DNA from: Stutzerimonas xanthomarina
GTDB taxonomy: Bacteria > Pseudomonadota > Gammaproteobacteria > Pseudomonadales > Pseudomonadaceae
Direction of reading: 5' to 3'
NCBI RefSeq assembly: GCF_003935375.1
Contig: NZ_RHQM01000022.1
Coordinates: forward strand, 1-47,266
Length of the DNA stretch: 47,266 bases
Of this stretch, positions 1-9,816 are shown in pieces. The notes beneath the pieces were generated by a model. The model saw nothing but the letters and a program-made list of their open reading frames with translations. It was not told the origin of the DNA and did no database searches. The position numbers and the translations under genes are program-made. The stretch's first letter is position 1; each line of letters begins with the position of its first letter.

Positions 1-404
1 CGCGCGGGGGGGGGGGGGGGGGGGGGGCGTGGCTCCGGCGCTCCGCACCCCCCCCCCCCCCCCCCCATTGCACAGACCAACCCCCTCTCCCCTTTGGGGC
101 GAGGGCTGGGGTGAGGGGGCGGTGCTGCGGCCCTGCACAATCACCCTGCCACTGCACAAGCCAACATACTCTCCTCCTTGGGAAGAGTGCCGGGGAGCGG
201 GCTGGGGCGAGGGGGCGTTGCTACGCACATGCACTCCCGCCCAGCCATTGCACAGACCAACCCCCTCTCCCCTTTGGGGCGAGGGCTGGGGTGAGGGGGC
301 GGTGCCAAGGACCGACACAGCCGCCCGACCACCACACAACGCAACCCTCTCACCGCGCGTACGCGACAACGTATACGAGCGAGCACCCCACAGAAGCCCA
401 GTCA
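1..404. repeat. Gene-free edge with homopolymers and GC-rich intergenic repeats
   Basis: Positions 6-27 are an unbroken run of 22 G and 48-66 a run of 19 C, which looks like an assembly edge. A 61-bp block at 65-125 recurs exactly at 245-305. A degenerate relative lies at about 148-221. The core reads CCCCTCTCC...GGGGCGAGGGCTGGGGTGAGGGGG, resembling dispersed palindromic intergenic elements common in Pseudomonas and other Proteobacteria (from memory). The open frames here are low-complexity Pro/Arg-rich translations of the repeat and are not credible genes. The stretch lies directly downstream of liuC, where liuD would be expected in the P. aeruginosa gene order. Confidence 0.75.
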
Positions 405-1202
405 TCACGCGCGCTCCTGCCAGGCGGGCGTGCGTTTTTCCAGGAAGGCGCTCAGGCCTTCCTGACCTTCCGGGCTGGTGCGCAGGCGCGCAATGGCCTG
501 TTCGGTGGTCTGGCGCAGGTCGGCACTGAAATCGCCGTCGCCCACTTCCAGCAGCAGGTCCTTGCAGGTCTTGAGCGCCTGCGGGCTGTTGAGCAGCAGG
601 TTGTCGACCCACTGCTCGAGCGCGGCGTCCAGTTCACTGGCCGGGTAGGTCTCGGCGAGCAGGCCGAGTTCGCGGGCACGCTTACCGTCGAAGCGTTCGG
701 CGGTCAGCGCGTAGCGGCGGGTGGCGCGCTCGCCGATGGCCTTGACCACGAACGGGCTGATCACCGCCGGGGCCAGGCCGATGCGTACTTCTGACAGGCA
801 GAACAGCGCATCGCTGGCGCCGATGGCCATGTCGCAGCAGGCGATCAGCCCCAGCGCGCCGCCGAAGGCCGCGCCCTGCACCACGGCCAGGGTCGGCTGC
901 GGCAGCTGGTAGAGGCGCTGCATCAGCTCGCCCAACTCATGGGCATCAGCGAGATTGGCCTGGTAGTCGAGTTTGGCCGACTCGCGCATCCAGCCGAGAT
1001 CCGCGCCAGCGGAGAAGTGCTTGCCACGCCCGCGCAGGATGAGGAAACGGATGCTCGCATCGTCCTGCACCTGGGCCAGCGCTGCGTTCAGTTCGCCGAT
1101 CACCTGGGCGTCGAAGGCATTGTTCTTGTCCGCGCGGTTGAGCCAGAGGGTGGCCACGCCGCGCGCGTCTTTGTTCAGTTCGATGGTCTGGAAATCGGTC
1201 AT
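405..1202 (-). CDS. liuC: Enoyl-CoA hydratase family, probable methylglutaconyl-CoA hydratase LiuC
   Basis: A 265-residue crotonase-fold protein. In leucine degradation LiuC hydrates 3-methylglutaconyl-CoA to HMG-CoA in the cytoplasm. The oxyanion-hole segment HFSAGADLGWM is at about 62-72 and the second one, AAFGGALGL, at about 111-119. E138 in SEVRIGLAPAV is the likely catalytic glutamate. The other crotonase glutamate is not obvious at the usual place, which I recall being shared by Pseudomonas LiuC proteins. The start at 1202 is preferred to an upstream ATG at 1256 because GAGG lies about 9 nt before it and the crotonase domain starts there. It is last in liuA-liuB-liuC, 57 nt after liuB. 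Assignment rests on family features and context. Confidence 0.87.
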   Translation of the reverse strand: MTDFQTIELNKDARGVATLWLNRADKNNAFDAQVIGELNAALAQVQDDASIRFLILRGRGKHFSAGADLGWMRESAKLDYQANLADAHELGELMQRLYQLPQPTLAVVQGAAFGGALGLIACCDMAIGASDALFCLSEVRIGLAPAVISPFVVKAIGERATRRYALTAERFDGKRARELGLLAETYPASELDAALEQWVDNLLLNSPQALKTCKDLLLEVGDGDFSADLRQTTEQAIARLRTSPEGQEGLSAFLEKRTPAWQERA

Positions 1203-1259
1203 CTCAGCATCCTCGATGCGACTGCAGGCGCCGGCGCGCTCGGCTGCCGGCGGCACGGA

Positions 1260-2867
<1,608 letters not shown>

Positions 2868-2891
2868 GGTTGGCTCCGTTCAATTCCATCA

Positions 2892-2946
2892 TGGATGGCT
2901 CTGCCATCCACAGACTGCGGTGGAAAACCCTTCGCGGTTTTCCACC
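2892..2946. repeat. Two adjacent palindromes (REP-like element) between liuA and liuB
   Basis: The first palindrome is TGGATGGC-TCT-GCCATCCA (2892-2910). The second is GGTGGAAAACC-CTTCGC-GGTTTTCCACC (2919-2946), an 11-bp perfect stem. The second resembles the dispersed GGTGGA...TCCACCCTACG palindromes frequent between genes in Pseudomonas (from memory). It lies in the 114-nt gap inside the liu operon. No T-tract follows on the transcribed strand, so it is more likely an mRNA-stabilising or processing element than a terminator. Confidence 0.8.
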
Positions 2947-2981
2947 CTACGAGGCTGGGGGCGTTCTTTCCGCCCGCAGGC

Positions 2982-4145
2982 TCACCTGGATTCGTTGAAC
3001 AGCTCGCGGCCGATCAGCATGCGGCGTATTTCGCTGGTGCCGGCACCGATCTCGTAGAGCTTGGCGTCGCGCAGCAGGCGACCGGTGGGGAATTCGTTGA
3101 TGTAGCCGTTGCCGCCGAGGATCTGGATCGCCTGCAGGGCCATCTGTGTGGCGTTTTCGGCGCTATAGAGGATCACCCCGGCGGCGTCCTTGCGGGTGGT
3201 CTCGCCGCGGTCGCAGGCCTGCGCCACGGCATACAGATAGGCGCGGCTGGCGTTGAGCTGGGTGTACATGTCCGCCACCTTGCCCTGGATGAACTGGAAC
3301 TCGCCGATGCTCTGGCCGAACTGCTTGCGATCGTGGATGTAGGGCACCACCACATCGACGCAGGCCTGCATGATCCCGGTCGGGCCGCCGGCCAGCACCA
3401 CGCGTTCGTAGTCCAGGCCGCTCATCAGCACCTTGACGCCGCCGTTCTCGGCGCCCAGCACATTCTCTTGCGGCACCTCGACGTCATCGAAGAACAGCTC
3501 GCAGGTGTTGGAGCCGCGCATGCCGAGCTTGTCGAACTTGTTGCCGCGGGAGAAACCCTTCCAGTCGCGCTCGACGATGAACGCGGTGATGCCGTGCGCA
3601 CCCTTGTCCAGGTCGGTCTTGGCATAGATCACGTAGGTGCTGGCGTCCGGGCCGTTGGTGATCCAGGTCTTGCTGCCGTTGAGCACGTAGCGGTCGCCGC
3701 GCTTCTCGGCGCGCAGCTTCATGGAGACCACGTCGGACCCGGCATTCGGCTCGCTCATGGCCAGCGCCCCGACGTGTTCGCCGCTGATCAGCTTGGGCAG
3801 GTAGCGGGCCTTCTGCTCGGGGGTGCCGTTGCGGTTGATCTGGTTGACGCACAGGTTGGAGTGGGCGCCGTAGGAGAGGGCGACCGAGGCCGAGCCGCGG
3901 CTGATTTCTTCCATCGCCACCACATGCGCCAGGTAGCCGAGGCCGGCGCCGCCGTACTCCTCGGAGACGGTCACGCCGAGCAGACCCATCTCGCCGAATT
4001 TTCTCCACATGTCCGCCGGGAACAGGTTGTCCTGATCGATGGCTTCGGCGCGCGGGGCAATCTCGGCGGCGACGAAGGCCTGGACCTGCTCGCGCAGCAT
4101 GTCGATGGTTTCACCGAGGGCGAAATTGAGGCTGGAGTAGTTCAT
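2982..4145 (-). CDS. liuA: Isovaleryl-CoA dehydrogenase
   Basis: A 387-residue acyl-CoA dehydrogenase that oxidises isovaleryl-CoA to 3-methylcrotonyl-CoA, reducing FAD and passing electrons to ETF. The flavin/substrate motifs [18 protein letters not shown] (about 127-144) and WITNGPDAS (161-169) are present. E247 in the [13 protein letters not shown] segment is at the position of the catalytic glutamate specific to isovaleryl-CoA dehydrogenases, unlike medium-chain enzymes, where the base sits near the C-terminus. The C-terminal [20 protein letters not shown] motif is intact. The start at 4145 has AGGTGG just upstream; the 34-residue upstream extension is rejected. First gene of the liu operon, preceded by the ACGT palindrome at 4264-4281. 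Confidence 0.93.
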   Translation of the reverse strand: MNYSSLNFALGETIDMLREQVQAFVAAEIAPRAEAIDQDNLFPADMWRKFGEMGLLGVTVSEEYGGAGLGYLAHVVAMEEISRGSASVALSYGAHSNLCVNQINRNGTPEQKARYLPKLISGEHVGALAMSEPNAGSDVVSMKLRAEKRGDRYVLNGSKTWITNGPDASTYVIYAKTDLDKGAHGITAFIVERDWKGFSRGNKFDKLGMRGSNTCELFFDDVEVPQENVLGAENGGVKVLMSGLDYERVVLAGGPTGIMQACVDVVVPYIHDRKQFGQSIGEFQFIQGKVADMYTQLNASRAYLYAVAQACDRGETTRKDAAGVILYSAENATQMALQAIQILGGNGYINEFPTGRLLRDAKLYEIGAGTSEIRRMLIGRELFNESR

Positions 4146-4263
4146 TGGGGCCACCTGCTTGTCTTGTAATTGTTCTGTTTTCAGAGGATTCGTTCGTCCG
4201 GCGGAGTGCAGGCCGGCGCTCTGGTAGCGGTCTGACGTCATCGACATGGATGATCGCTCGCTG

Positions 4264-4281
4264 CTTTACGTTAACGTAAAG
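4264..4281. promoter_or_regulatory. 18-bp perfect palindrome, candidate LiuR-type operator (site 1)
   Basis: CTTTACGTTAACGTAAAG is a perfect palindrome 119 nt upstream of the liuA start. A TTGACA hexamer on the minus strand lies at 4296-4301, so the palindrome sits in the promoter spacer/-10 region, where MerR-family regulators bind. LiuR is the MerR-family regulator of liu operons in Pseudomonas, and the assignment is inferred from that. The divergent uvsE gene starts 185 nt to the right. The same sequence recurs at 5695-5711 and in degraded form at 9727-9746. Confidence 0.7.
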
Positions 4282-4465
4282 GTCCGCTGCGGGTCTGTCA
4301 ACACACCGCCGAGTCAGCATGTCTGCCAGCATAGGCCCGGTAAGGTGCGGCCGTCGGTTGGTGGCGCGCGGTGGTGTTTCGTCGGTGGAGGGGCACTCGG
4401 CGCGAGCCCGGCGGGACTAAACAGGCAGTGGCCGCAACGGCGGCCTGCCACCGGCGAGGAAATCC

Positions 4466-5488
4466 ATGCCCCGCATCGGCTTCGCCTGCATGTATCGCCA
4501 CCCGCAACAGAGTCTCTCGCTGAAGGAGCTGGAGCGCATCGAGCGCACCTTCAATCCGCGCAGCACCACGCTGCGCTGGATGGCCTCGGTCGGTCGCGCC
4601 GCGGCCGAAGCGAGGCTGGAGGAGATCGTCGAGCACAACCTGAGCGCTCAGCGGGTGTTGCTCGAATACGTCGCCACGTTGCCGCCGATGCTGCGCATGT
4701 TGCGCCTGTCCAGCGACTTGCTGCCGTTCTACAGCCATGCCGAGATCGCGCCGTTCTACCGTCGCGCCGAGATACGGAACCGCCTCGAGGCTGGCTTCGC
4801 CGCGATCGGCGAACTGGCACGGGCCAACGATATCCGGCTGTCGATGCATCCCGGCCAGTACTGCGTGCTGGGATCGGACAAGCCGCAGGTGGTGGAAAAC
4901 AGCCTGGCGGAATTCGAATACCACGCCGACATGATCCGCATGATGGGTTACGGCCGGCGCTTCCAGGACTTCAAATGCAACCTGCATATCGCCGGGCGGC
5001 TCGGCGCCGAGGGGGTGCGTGCCGTGTGGCCGCGCCTGTCGACCGAGGCGCGCCGCTGCATCACCTTCGAGAACGACGAAAAGACCTATGGCCTGGACGA
5101 CTGCCTGAGCCTCGCGGACCTCGCGCCGGTGGTGCTGGATATCCATCACTGCTGGATTCACGAGGGCCGCTACATCGAGCCGGACGACCCGCGCATCGAG
5201 CGCGTTCTGGAAAGCTGGCGCGGTGTGCGGCCGACCATGCACTACTCGCAGCCGCAGGAGAGCCTGATGGAGCTTGGCTTCGCGCCGGAGCAGAAGCTGG
5301 AACTCCCCGAGTTGCTGGAGAAGGTCAACAAGCGCGACCTCTATGCGCATAGCAAACGCATGTGGAACCACTGGACGAATCGCTATGCGTTTCAGTTTCT
5401 CGATCGCTTCGACATCATGCTCGAAGCCAAGGACAAGAACCTCGCCGCGCTGGACTTCCATCACGAGTACCGGCGTGTAGGCGCCTGA
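4466..5488 (+). CDS. uvsE: UV-damage endonuclease (UvsE/UVDE family)
   Basis: A 340-residue TIM-barrel, metal-dependent endonuclease that nicks DNA 5' of UV photoproducts and other lesions, starting an alternative excision repair. Likely metal ligands are visible: H128 and Q131 in SMHPGQYCVLGS, H174 in CNLHIAGR, ENDEK at 202-206 and DIHH at 225-228. Length is near that of the family. GAGGAAA lies 6 nt before the ATG at 4466. The gene is divergent from liuA and sits between two blocks of acyl-CoA metabolism, with no functional link visible. No LexA box is evident in its short upstream region. UvsE is patchily distributed in bacteria (from memory), so the location may reflect insertion. Confidence 0.87.
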   Translation: MPRIGFACMYRHPQQSLSLKELERIERTFNPRSTTLRWMASVGRAAAEARLEEIVEHNLSAQRVLLEYVATLPPMLRMLRLSSDLLPFYSHAEIAPFYRRAEIRNRLEAGFAAIGELARANDIRLSMHPGQYCVLGSDKPQVVENSLAEFEYHADMIRMMGYGRRFQDFKCNLHIAGRLGAEGVRAVWPRLSTEARRCITFENDEKTYGLDDCLSLADLAPVVLDIHHCWIHEGRYIEPDDPRIERVLESWRGVRPTMHYSQPQESLMELGFAPEQKLELPELLEKVNKRDLYAHSKRMWNHWTNRYAFQFLDRFDIMLEAKDKNLAALDFHHEYRRVGA

Positions 5489-5793
5489 CGAGGCGTCTTC
5501 GGCAGACGCATGCGCGGCATCGTTGCAGAGGCTCCGGCGCAACCGTTTTGCGCCGCTCAGGCATGCCTTCCGACACGTCGTGTCAGCGCCGATCTGGCCG
5601 CGGCTGACCCATTTATTCGTCACCAGATAATGGCCATTTGACTGCTCGAGCTTCTCGACTTTCGCCTACCCTGCGACATATTGTCAGCTAGTTACCTTTA
5701 CGTTAACGTAATCGTGGCCTAGGGTGACTGTCAGCAGCGCCAGCACCCTTGCGAGCACGCCTCATAACAAACATAAGACTGAGGAAAATCGTC
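5489..5793. other. 305-nt gap: hairpins after uvsE and promoter of the acyl-CoA synthetase
   Basis: No gene is supported here. Just after uvsE lie GCGTCT-TCGGC-AGACGC (5493-5509), CGGCGCAA-CCGTT-TTGCGCCG (5535-5555) and GACACG-T-CGTGTC (5572-5584). None has a following T-tract, so termination is plausible but unproven. The right half is more AT-rich and holds the ACGT palindrome at 5698-5711 that presumably controls the downstream operon. Confidence 0.6.
5698..5711. promoter_or_regulatory. ACGT palindrome, candidate LiuR-type operator (site 2)
   Basis: TTACGTTAACGTAA is a perfect 14-bp palindrome. With flanks the site reads CCTTTACGTTAACGTAATC, matching the liuA-upstream palindrome in 15 consecutive bases. 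It lies 83 nt before the acyl-CoA synthetase start. The match at two separate promoters within 1.5 kb supports shared control with the liu operon. Confidence 0.68.
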
Positions 5794-7476
5794 ATGAGTC
5801 TTCCGAGCTATACCTGCGGACCGCAGAGCAAACCACTGTTGCCCATGACCATCGGCGCGGCGTTCGATCGTACCGTGGAGCGCTTTCCCCAGCGCGAGGC
5901 CCTGGTGGTGCGCCATCAGCAACTGCGTTACACCTGGACGGAACTGGCAGAGGCGGTGGACCGTTGCGCGCGTGGCCTGCTGGCCCTCGGACTGCAGGCT
6001 GGCGAACGAGTGGGCATCTGGTCGCCGAACAATGCCCAGTGGTGCATCACCCAGTTCGCTACTGCGAAGATCGGTGTGGTGCTGGTCAACATCAATCCCG
6101 CCTACCGCCTCAGCGAACTCGAATACGCCTTGAAGCAGTCCGGCTGCCGCTGGCTGATCTGCGCCGATGCCTTCAAGACGTCCGATTACCACGCCATGCT
6201 CCACGAGCTGCTGCCGGAGCTGGAAAGCGCCGCCGTCGGGGCCCTGCAGAGCCATATGCTGCCCGAGCTGCGCGGTGTGATCAGCCTGTGCGACAAGCCG
6301 GTGGACGGCATGCTGCAGTGGCAGGCGCTGATGGAGATGGCCGAGCAGGTCGGGCCCGAGCAGTTGCGCCAGTGCGGCGAGCGCCTGCAGTTCGACGACC
6401 CCATCAACATCCAGTACACCTCCGGCACCACGGGCTTTCCCAAGGGCGCCACGCTCAGCCACTACAACATCCTCAACAACGGCTACATGGTCGGCGAGAG
6501 CCTCAGGCTGACCGAGCACGACCGCCTGGTGATCCCGGTGCCGCTGTACCACTGCTTTGGCATGGTCATGGGCAACCTCGGCTGCGTCACCCACGGCACC
6601 ACGATGATCTACCCGAGCGCTGCCTTCGAGCCGCTGGCCGCATTGCAGGCTGCGGCCGAGGAAAAGGCCACCGGCATGTACGGCGTGCCGACCATGTTCA
6701 TCGCCATGCTCGACCATCCGGAGCGCCAGTCGCTGGACCTCAGCAGCCTGCGCACCGGCATCATGGCCGGCTCTACCTGCCCGATCGAAGTGATGAAGCG
6801 CGTCATCGACGACATGCACCTGGCCGAAATGCAGATCGCCTACGGCATGACCGAAACCAGTCCCGTGTCCACCCAGACCAGTGCCGACGACGACCTGGAA
6901 CGCCGCGTGACCAGCGTCGGCCGCACCCAGCCGCACCTGGAAAGCAAGATCGTCGACGAGCACGGCGCGGTGGTGCCGCGCGGGCAGATCGGCGAACTGT
7001 GCACCCGCGGCTACAGCGTGATGCTCGGTTACTGGAACAACCCGGACGCCACCCGCGATGCCATCGACGGCGCCCGCTGGATGCACACCGGTGACCTCGC
7101 GGTAATGGACGATGAGGGTTACATCAAGATCGTCGGCCGCAACAAGGACATGATCATCCGCGGCGGCGAGAACGTGTACCCGCGCGAGATCGAGGAATTT
7201 CTCTTCACCCATCCTGCGGTCGCCGACGTGCAGGTGATCGGCGTGCCGGACAGCAAGTTCGGCGAGGAGATCGTCGCCTGGGTCAAGCTGCACCCCGGCC
7301 ATCAGGTCGAGGCCGAGGCGCTGCGCGAGTTCTGCAAGGGCCGCATTGCCCACTTCAAGACGCCGCGGCACATCCGGTTCGTCGACGACTTCCCGATGAC
7401 CATCAGCGGCAAGGTGCAGAAGTTCCGCATGCGCGAGATCAGCGTGGTCGAGCTGGGCATCAGCGAACAGCACTGA
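5794..7476 (+). CDS. Acyl-CoA synthetase (AMP-binding family)
   Basis: A 560-residue ANL-superfamily ligase expected to activate a carboxylic acid to its CoA thioester through an acyl-adenylate. The phosphate-binding loop [11 protein letters not shown] is at about 208-218. YGMTETSP, the [18 protein letters not shown] hinge segment, NVYPREIEE and the catalytic-lysine segment SGKVQKFRM near the C-terminus are all present. The start at 5794 has GAGGAAA upstream and is preferred to an ATG 45 nt earlier. Substrate cannot be read from sequence; the shared upstream palindrome with liuA and the nearby HAAT transporter suggest a branched or short/medium-chain acid. It heads a cluster with the AhpD-like and porin genes. 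Confidence 0.85.
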   Translation: MSLPSYTCGPQSKPLLPMTIGAAFDRTVERFPQREALVVRHQQLRYTWTELAEAVDRCARGLLALGLQAGERVGIWSPNNAQWCITQFATAKIGVVLVNINPAYRLSELEYALKQSGCRWLICADAFKTSDYHAMLHELLPELESAAVGALQSHMLPELRGVISLCDKPVDGMLQWQALMEMAEQVGPEQLRQCGERLQFDDPINIQYTSGTTGFPKGATLSHYNILNNGYMVGESLRLTEHDRLVIPVPLYHCFGMVMGNLGCVTHGTTMIYPSAAFEPLAALQAAAEEKATGMYGVPTMFIAMLDHPERQSLDLSSLRTGIMAGSTCPIEVMKRVIDDMHLAEMQIAYGMTETSPVSTQTSADDDLERRVTSVGRTQPHLESKIVDEHGAVVPRGQIGELCTRGYSVMLGYWNNPDATRDAIDGARWMHTGDLAVMDDEGYIKIVGRNKDMIIRGGENVYPREIEEFLFTHPAVADVQVIGVPDSKFGEEIVAWVKLHPGHQVEAEALREFCKGRIAHFKTPRHIRFVDDFPMTISGKVQKFRMREISVVELGISEQH

Positions 7477-7482
7477 CCGGCA

Positions 7483-7504
7483 CCGGCCGGGTTCGCCCGG
7501 CCGG
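7483..7504 (+). other. UUCG-capped hairpin between acyl-CoA synthetase and AhpD-like genes
   Basis: CCGGCCGGG-TTCG-CCCGGCCGG is a 9-bp perfect GC stem with a TTCG tetraloop, 7 nt after the synthetase stop codon. No T-tract follows, so it more likely protects or separates the upstream mRNA than terminates transcription. Confidence 0.6.
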
Positions 7505-7533
7505 CCATTCGCTCATCCGAAATGGAGCTTTCC

Positions 7534-8139
7534 ATGGCGCTGCCTACTACTCAGTCGATCAGCCGTTTCCCGCTGCCCGACAGCCTCGACGCACTGCCCG
7601 CCGACCTGCGCGAACGGATTCTCGCCGTGCAGGAAAAGGCCGGTTTCATCCCCAACGTGTTTCTCATGCTGGCTCATCGGCCGGCGGAGTTTCGCGCCTT
7701 CTTCGCCTATCACGATGCGCTGATGGAGCGCGAAGCCGACAGCCTGACCCAGGCCGAGAAGGAGATGATCGTGGTGGCGGTCAGCGCCGACCACGGCTGC
7801 CTGTATTGCGTGGTCGCCCATGGCGCGATTTTGCGCATCCTCGCCAAGGACGCGCAGCTGGCCGACCAGATCGCTGTCAACTACCGCACCGCGCCCATCT
7901 CCGAACGCCAGCGCACGATGCTCGATTTCGCCCTGCACCTTGCGGCAGGGCGCGGCGTGCTGGACGACGCCTGGCAAGCGCGGCTGGAAGCTCAGGGTTT
8001 CAGCCTCGACGACATCTGGGACATCGGCGCCATCGCCGGGCTGTTCGGCCTCTCCAACCGGCTGGTGTCCATGGCGCGCACCCCGCCCAACGACGAGTTC
8101 TACCTGCTGGGCCGCGTGCCCAGAAGCACCGCGCGCTGA
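7534..8139 (+). CDS. AhpD-like peroxidase-related protein (carboxymuconolactone decarboxylase family)
   Basis: A 201-residue protein with the AhpD core C89-x-x-C92-x-x-x-H96 (GCLYCVVAHG). Proteins of this family use the cysteine pair and histidine in alkylhydroperoxide or disulfide chemistry; the physiological partner of this subgroup is unknown. The start at 7534 is chosen because GGAG lies 6 nt upstream; an ATG 12 nt earlier lacks a good ribosome site. It follows the acyl-CoA synthetase by 57 nt and is probably cotranscribed. It may detoxify peroxides formed during acyl-CoA oxidation, but that is only an inference from context. Confidence 0.82.
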   Translation: MALPTTQSISRFPLPDSLDALPADLRERILAVQEKAGFIPNVFLMLAHRPAEFRAFFAYHDALMEREADSLTQAEKEMIVVAVSADHGCLYCVVAHGAILRILAKDAQLADQIAVNYRTAPISERQRTMLDFALHLAAGRGVLDDAWQARLEAQGFSLDDIWDIGAIAGLFGLSNRLVSMARTPPNDEFYLLGRVPRSTAR

Positions 8140-8241
8140 GCGCGACACCGCATTACCGCATGAAGTGGTAATCCGAGCCCGGGCAGTTGGCAGTCGGGCT
8201 CAACAGCTGCATCAACGATCACAACAACAAGAGAGAAAGCT

Positions 8242-9503
8242 ATGCAACTGAAACCAGCAAGCCGGACCTTCCTGCTTTCCAGCCTGGCTGCAGCCATTCT
8301 GGGCATGTCCAACACGGCTTCGGCCGCCTTCATCGAAGACAGCAAGGCCGCTGTCGAACTGCGCAACTTCTACATGAACCGCGACTTCCGTTCGGGGGAC
8401 GGCCAGTCCAAGGCCGAGGAGTGGGCCCAGGGCTTCATCCTGAAAATGGAATCCGGCTACACCGAAGGACCGGTCGGCTTCGGCCTGGATGCCATCGGCC
8501 TGCTCGGCGTCAAGCTCGACTCCGGCTCCGGCCGTGGCGGCACCGGCCTCCTGCCACGCTCGGCTTCCGGTGAACCGGCGGATGACTACGGCACGGCAGG
8601 CCTGACGGCGAAGGCCAAGCTGTCCGCCACCACGCTGCACGTGGGCACGCTGCAACCGGTTATCCCGGTGCTGATGCGCAACGACAGCCGCCTGTTGCCG
8701 AACATCTATCGCGGCGCCTGGCTGCAGAGCAAGACGTCGCAGGCCTCACGCTGGATCTCGGCATGCTGGATCGCACGAGCTACCGCGACTCTTCCAACTA
8801 CGAAGAGATGACGGTGTTCAATGGCGGGCTGCGCAACATTACCTTTGGCAGCAATACGACGAGCGACGAGTTCCGCTTCGCCGGCGGGCGCTACGACTGG
8901 TCGCCACAATTGGCCACCAGCTACTACTACGGTGGGCTGGACGGCATCTACGACCAGCACAACCTCAGCCTGGTCCATGTGCTGCCGATCGGCGAGTCGC
9001 AGAGCTTCAAGACCGACCTGCGCTATGTGCGCTCCACCGACGATGGCGGCAGCAATGTCGACAACGACGCCTTCGGCGCGCTGTTCACCTACAAGCATGG
9101 CGGTCACGCCTTCACCGGCGGTTACCAGCACATGAGCGGCGATACCGGTTTCGCCTACGTCGCCGGTGGCGATAACGCGTTGATCAACCTGCTGCAGATC
9201 AACGATTTCGGTAACCAGGACGAACGCTCCTGGCAGGTCCGCTACGACTACGACTTCGCCGCCATGGGCATTCCCGGGCTGAGCCTGATGACCCGCTACG
9301 TCTCCGGTGACAACGTCGACCGTGGCGCCGGCGCCAGCGAAGGCAAGACCTGGGAGCGCAACACCGACATCGCCTACGTCATCCAGAGCGGCCCACTGAA
9401 GAACCTCGGCTTCAAGCTGCGCAACGCCACCACGCGAAGCAACTTCCAGAGCGACCTGGACGAGAATCGCTTTATCGTCAGCTACAGCCTGCCGTTGTGG
9501 TAA
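8242..9503 (+). pseudogene. OprD-family outer-membrane porin, frameshifted
   Basis: The first segment (8242-8811) has a signal peptide ending near NTASAAF and an OprD start (FIEDSKAAVELRNFYMNRDF). Homology leaves this frame at about 8733 and resumes in the +2-shifted frame, DVAGLTLDLGMLDRTSYRDS, through to 9503 with a C-terminal aromatic residue typical of beta-barrels (YSLPLW). One missing base, probably a G in AGCAAGACGTC at 8728-8738, explains the break. Restored, it would be about 420 residues, the normal length for OprD porins, which admit small acids and amino acids. Everything else is intact, so this is either a recent mutation or a sequencing error. It follows the AhpD-like gene by 102 nt. 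Confidence 0.85.
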
Positions 9504-9540
9504 CCGCGAAACCGCTGTGAACCTCCTCGTTGGAAATTTC

Positions 9541-9564
9541 CGGGCCGCATAGGCCCGGCTTTTT
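9541..9564 (+). terminator. Rho-independent terminator after the porin gene
   Basis: CGGGCC-GCATA-GGCCCG forms a 6-bp stem followed by GC and five T residues. It lies 38 nt after the porin stop codon and separates that cluster from the ABC transporter. Confidence 0.75.
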
Positions 9565-9726
9565 CTGCGTCGGCCGGGCCTTCTTTCGGCGCTCGCGGTT
9601 TGCATCGCCGATGCAAACCAACTACCTCAATGGCGCGAAAAATACTGGCCTTTTGCCTTTCATTTGCCCGCTTTACCGCTCAATCACCCGTTTGAAAAAG
9701 CCACTTGCCGTATACGGAAACTGGTT

Positions 9727-9746
9727 GTTATCGTTTACGTAAAGGT
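9727..9746. promoter_or_regulatory. Degenerate ACGT palindrome, candidate LiuR-type operator (site 3)
   Basis: GTTATCGTTTACGTAAAGGT aligns with the liuA-upstream site CTTTACGTTAACGTAAAGGT at 16 of 20 positions. The right half-site (ACGTAAAGGT) is intact and the left half is degraded. It lies 71 nt before the first transporter gene. Operator function is inferred from similarity and position. Confidence 0.55.
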
Positions 9747-9816
9747 CATGCAGCGACCTGCGCCATAACCAACAACAACAAACAAGGTTAGAGGGCACCC
9801 AAAGGAACCAGAGTTC

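Larger units (their letters stand above)
9504..9816. other. 313-nt gap: porin terminator and ABC-transporter promoter region
   Basis: No gene is supported; the 70-residue frame at 9530-9742 starts inside the terminator and has no recognisable content. The gap holds the terminator at 9541-9564, a small CCGTATACGG palindrome at 9708-9717 and the ACGT-type site at 9727-9746. The middle part is AT-richer than the surrounding genes, consistent with a promoter. Confidence 0.6.

Noticed and set aside
141..386. 81-residue minus-strand frame downstream of liuC
   Set aside because: Translation of the GC-rich repeat; not the expected liuD start.
4298..5623. 441-residue minus-strand frame over uvsE
   Set aside because: Antisense of a recognisable UvsE protein; the translation has no known motifs.
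9530..9742. 70-residue frame between the porin and the transporter
   Set aside because: Starts inside a terminator, has no ribosome site, and covers the operator-like region.
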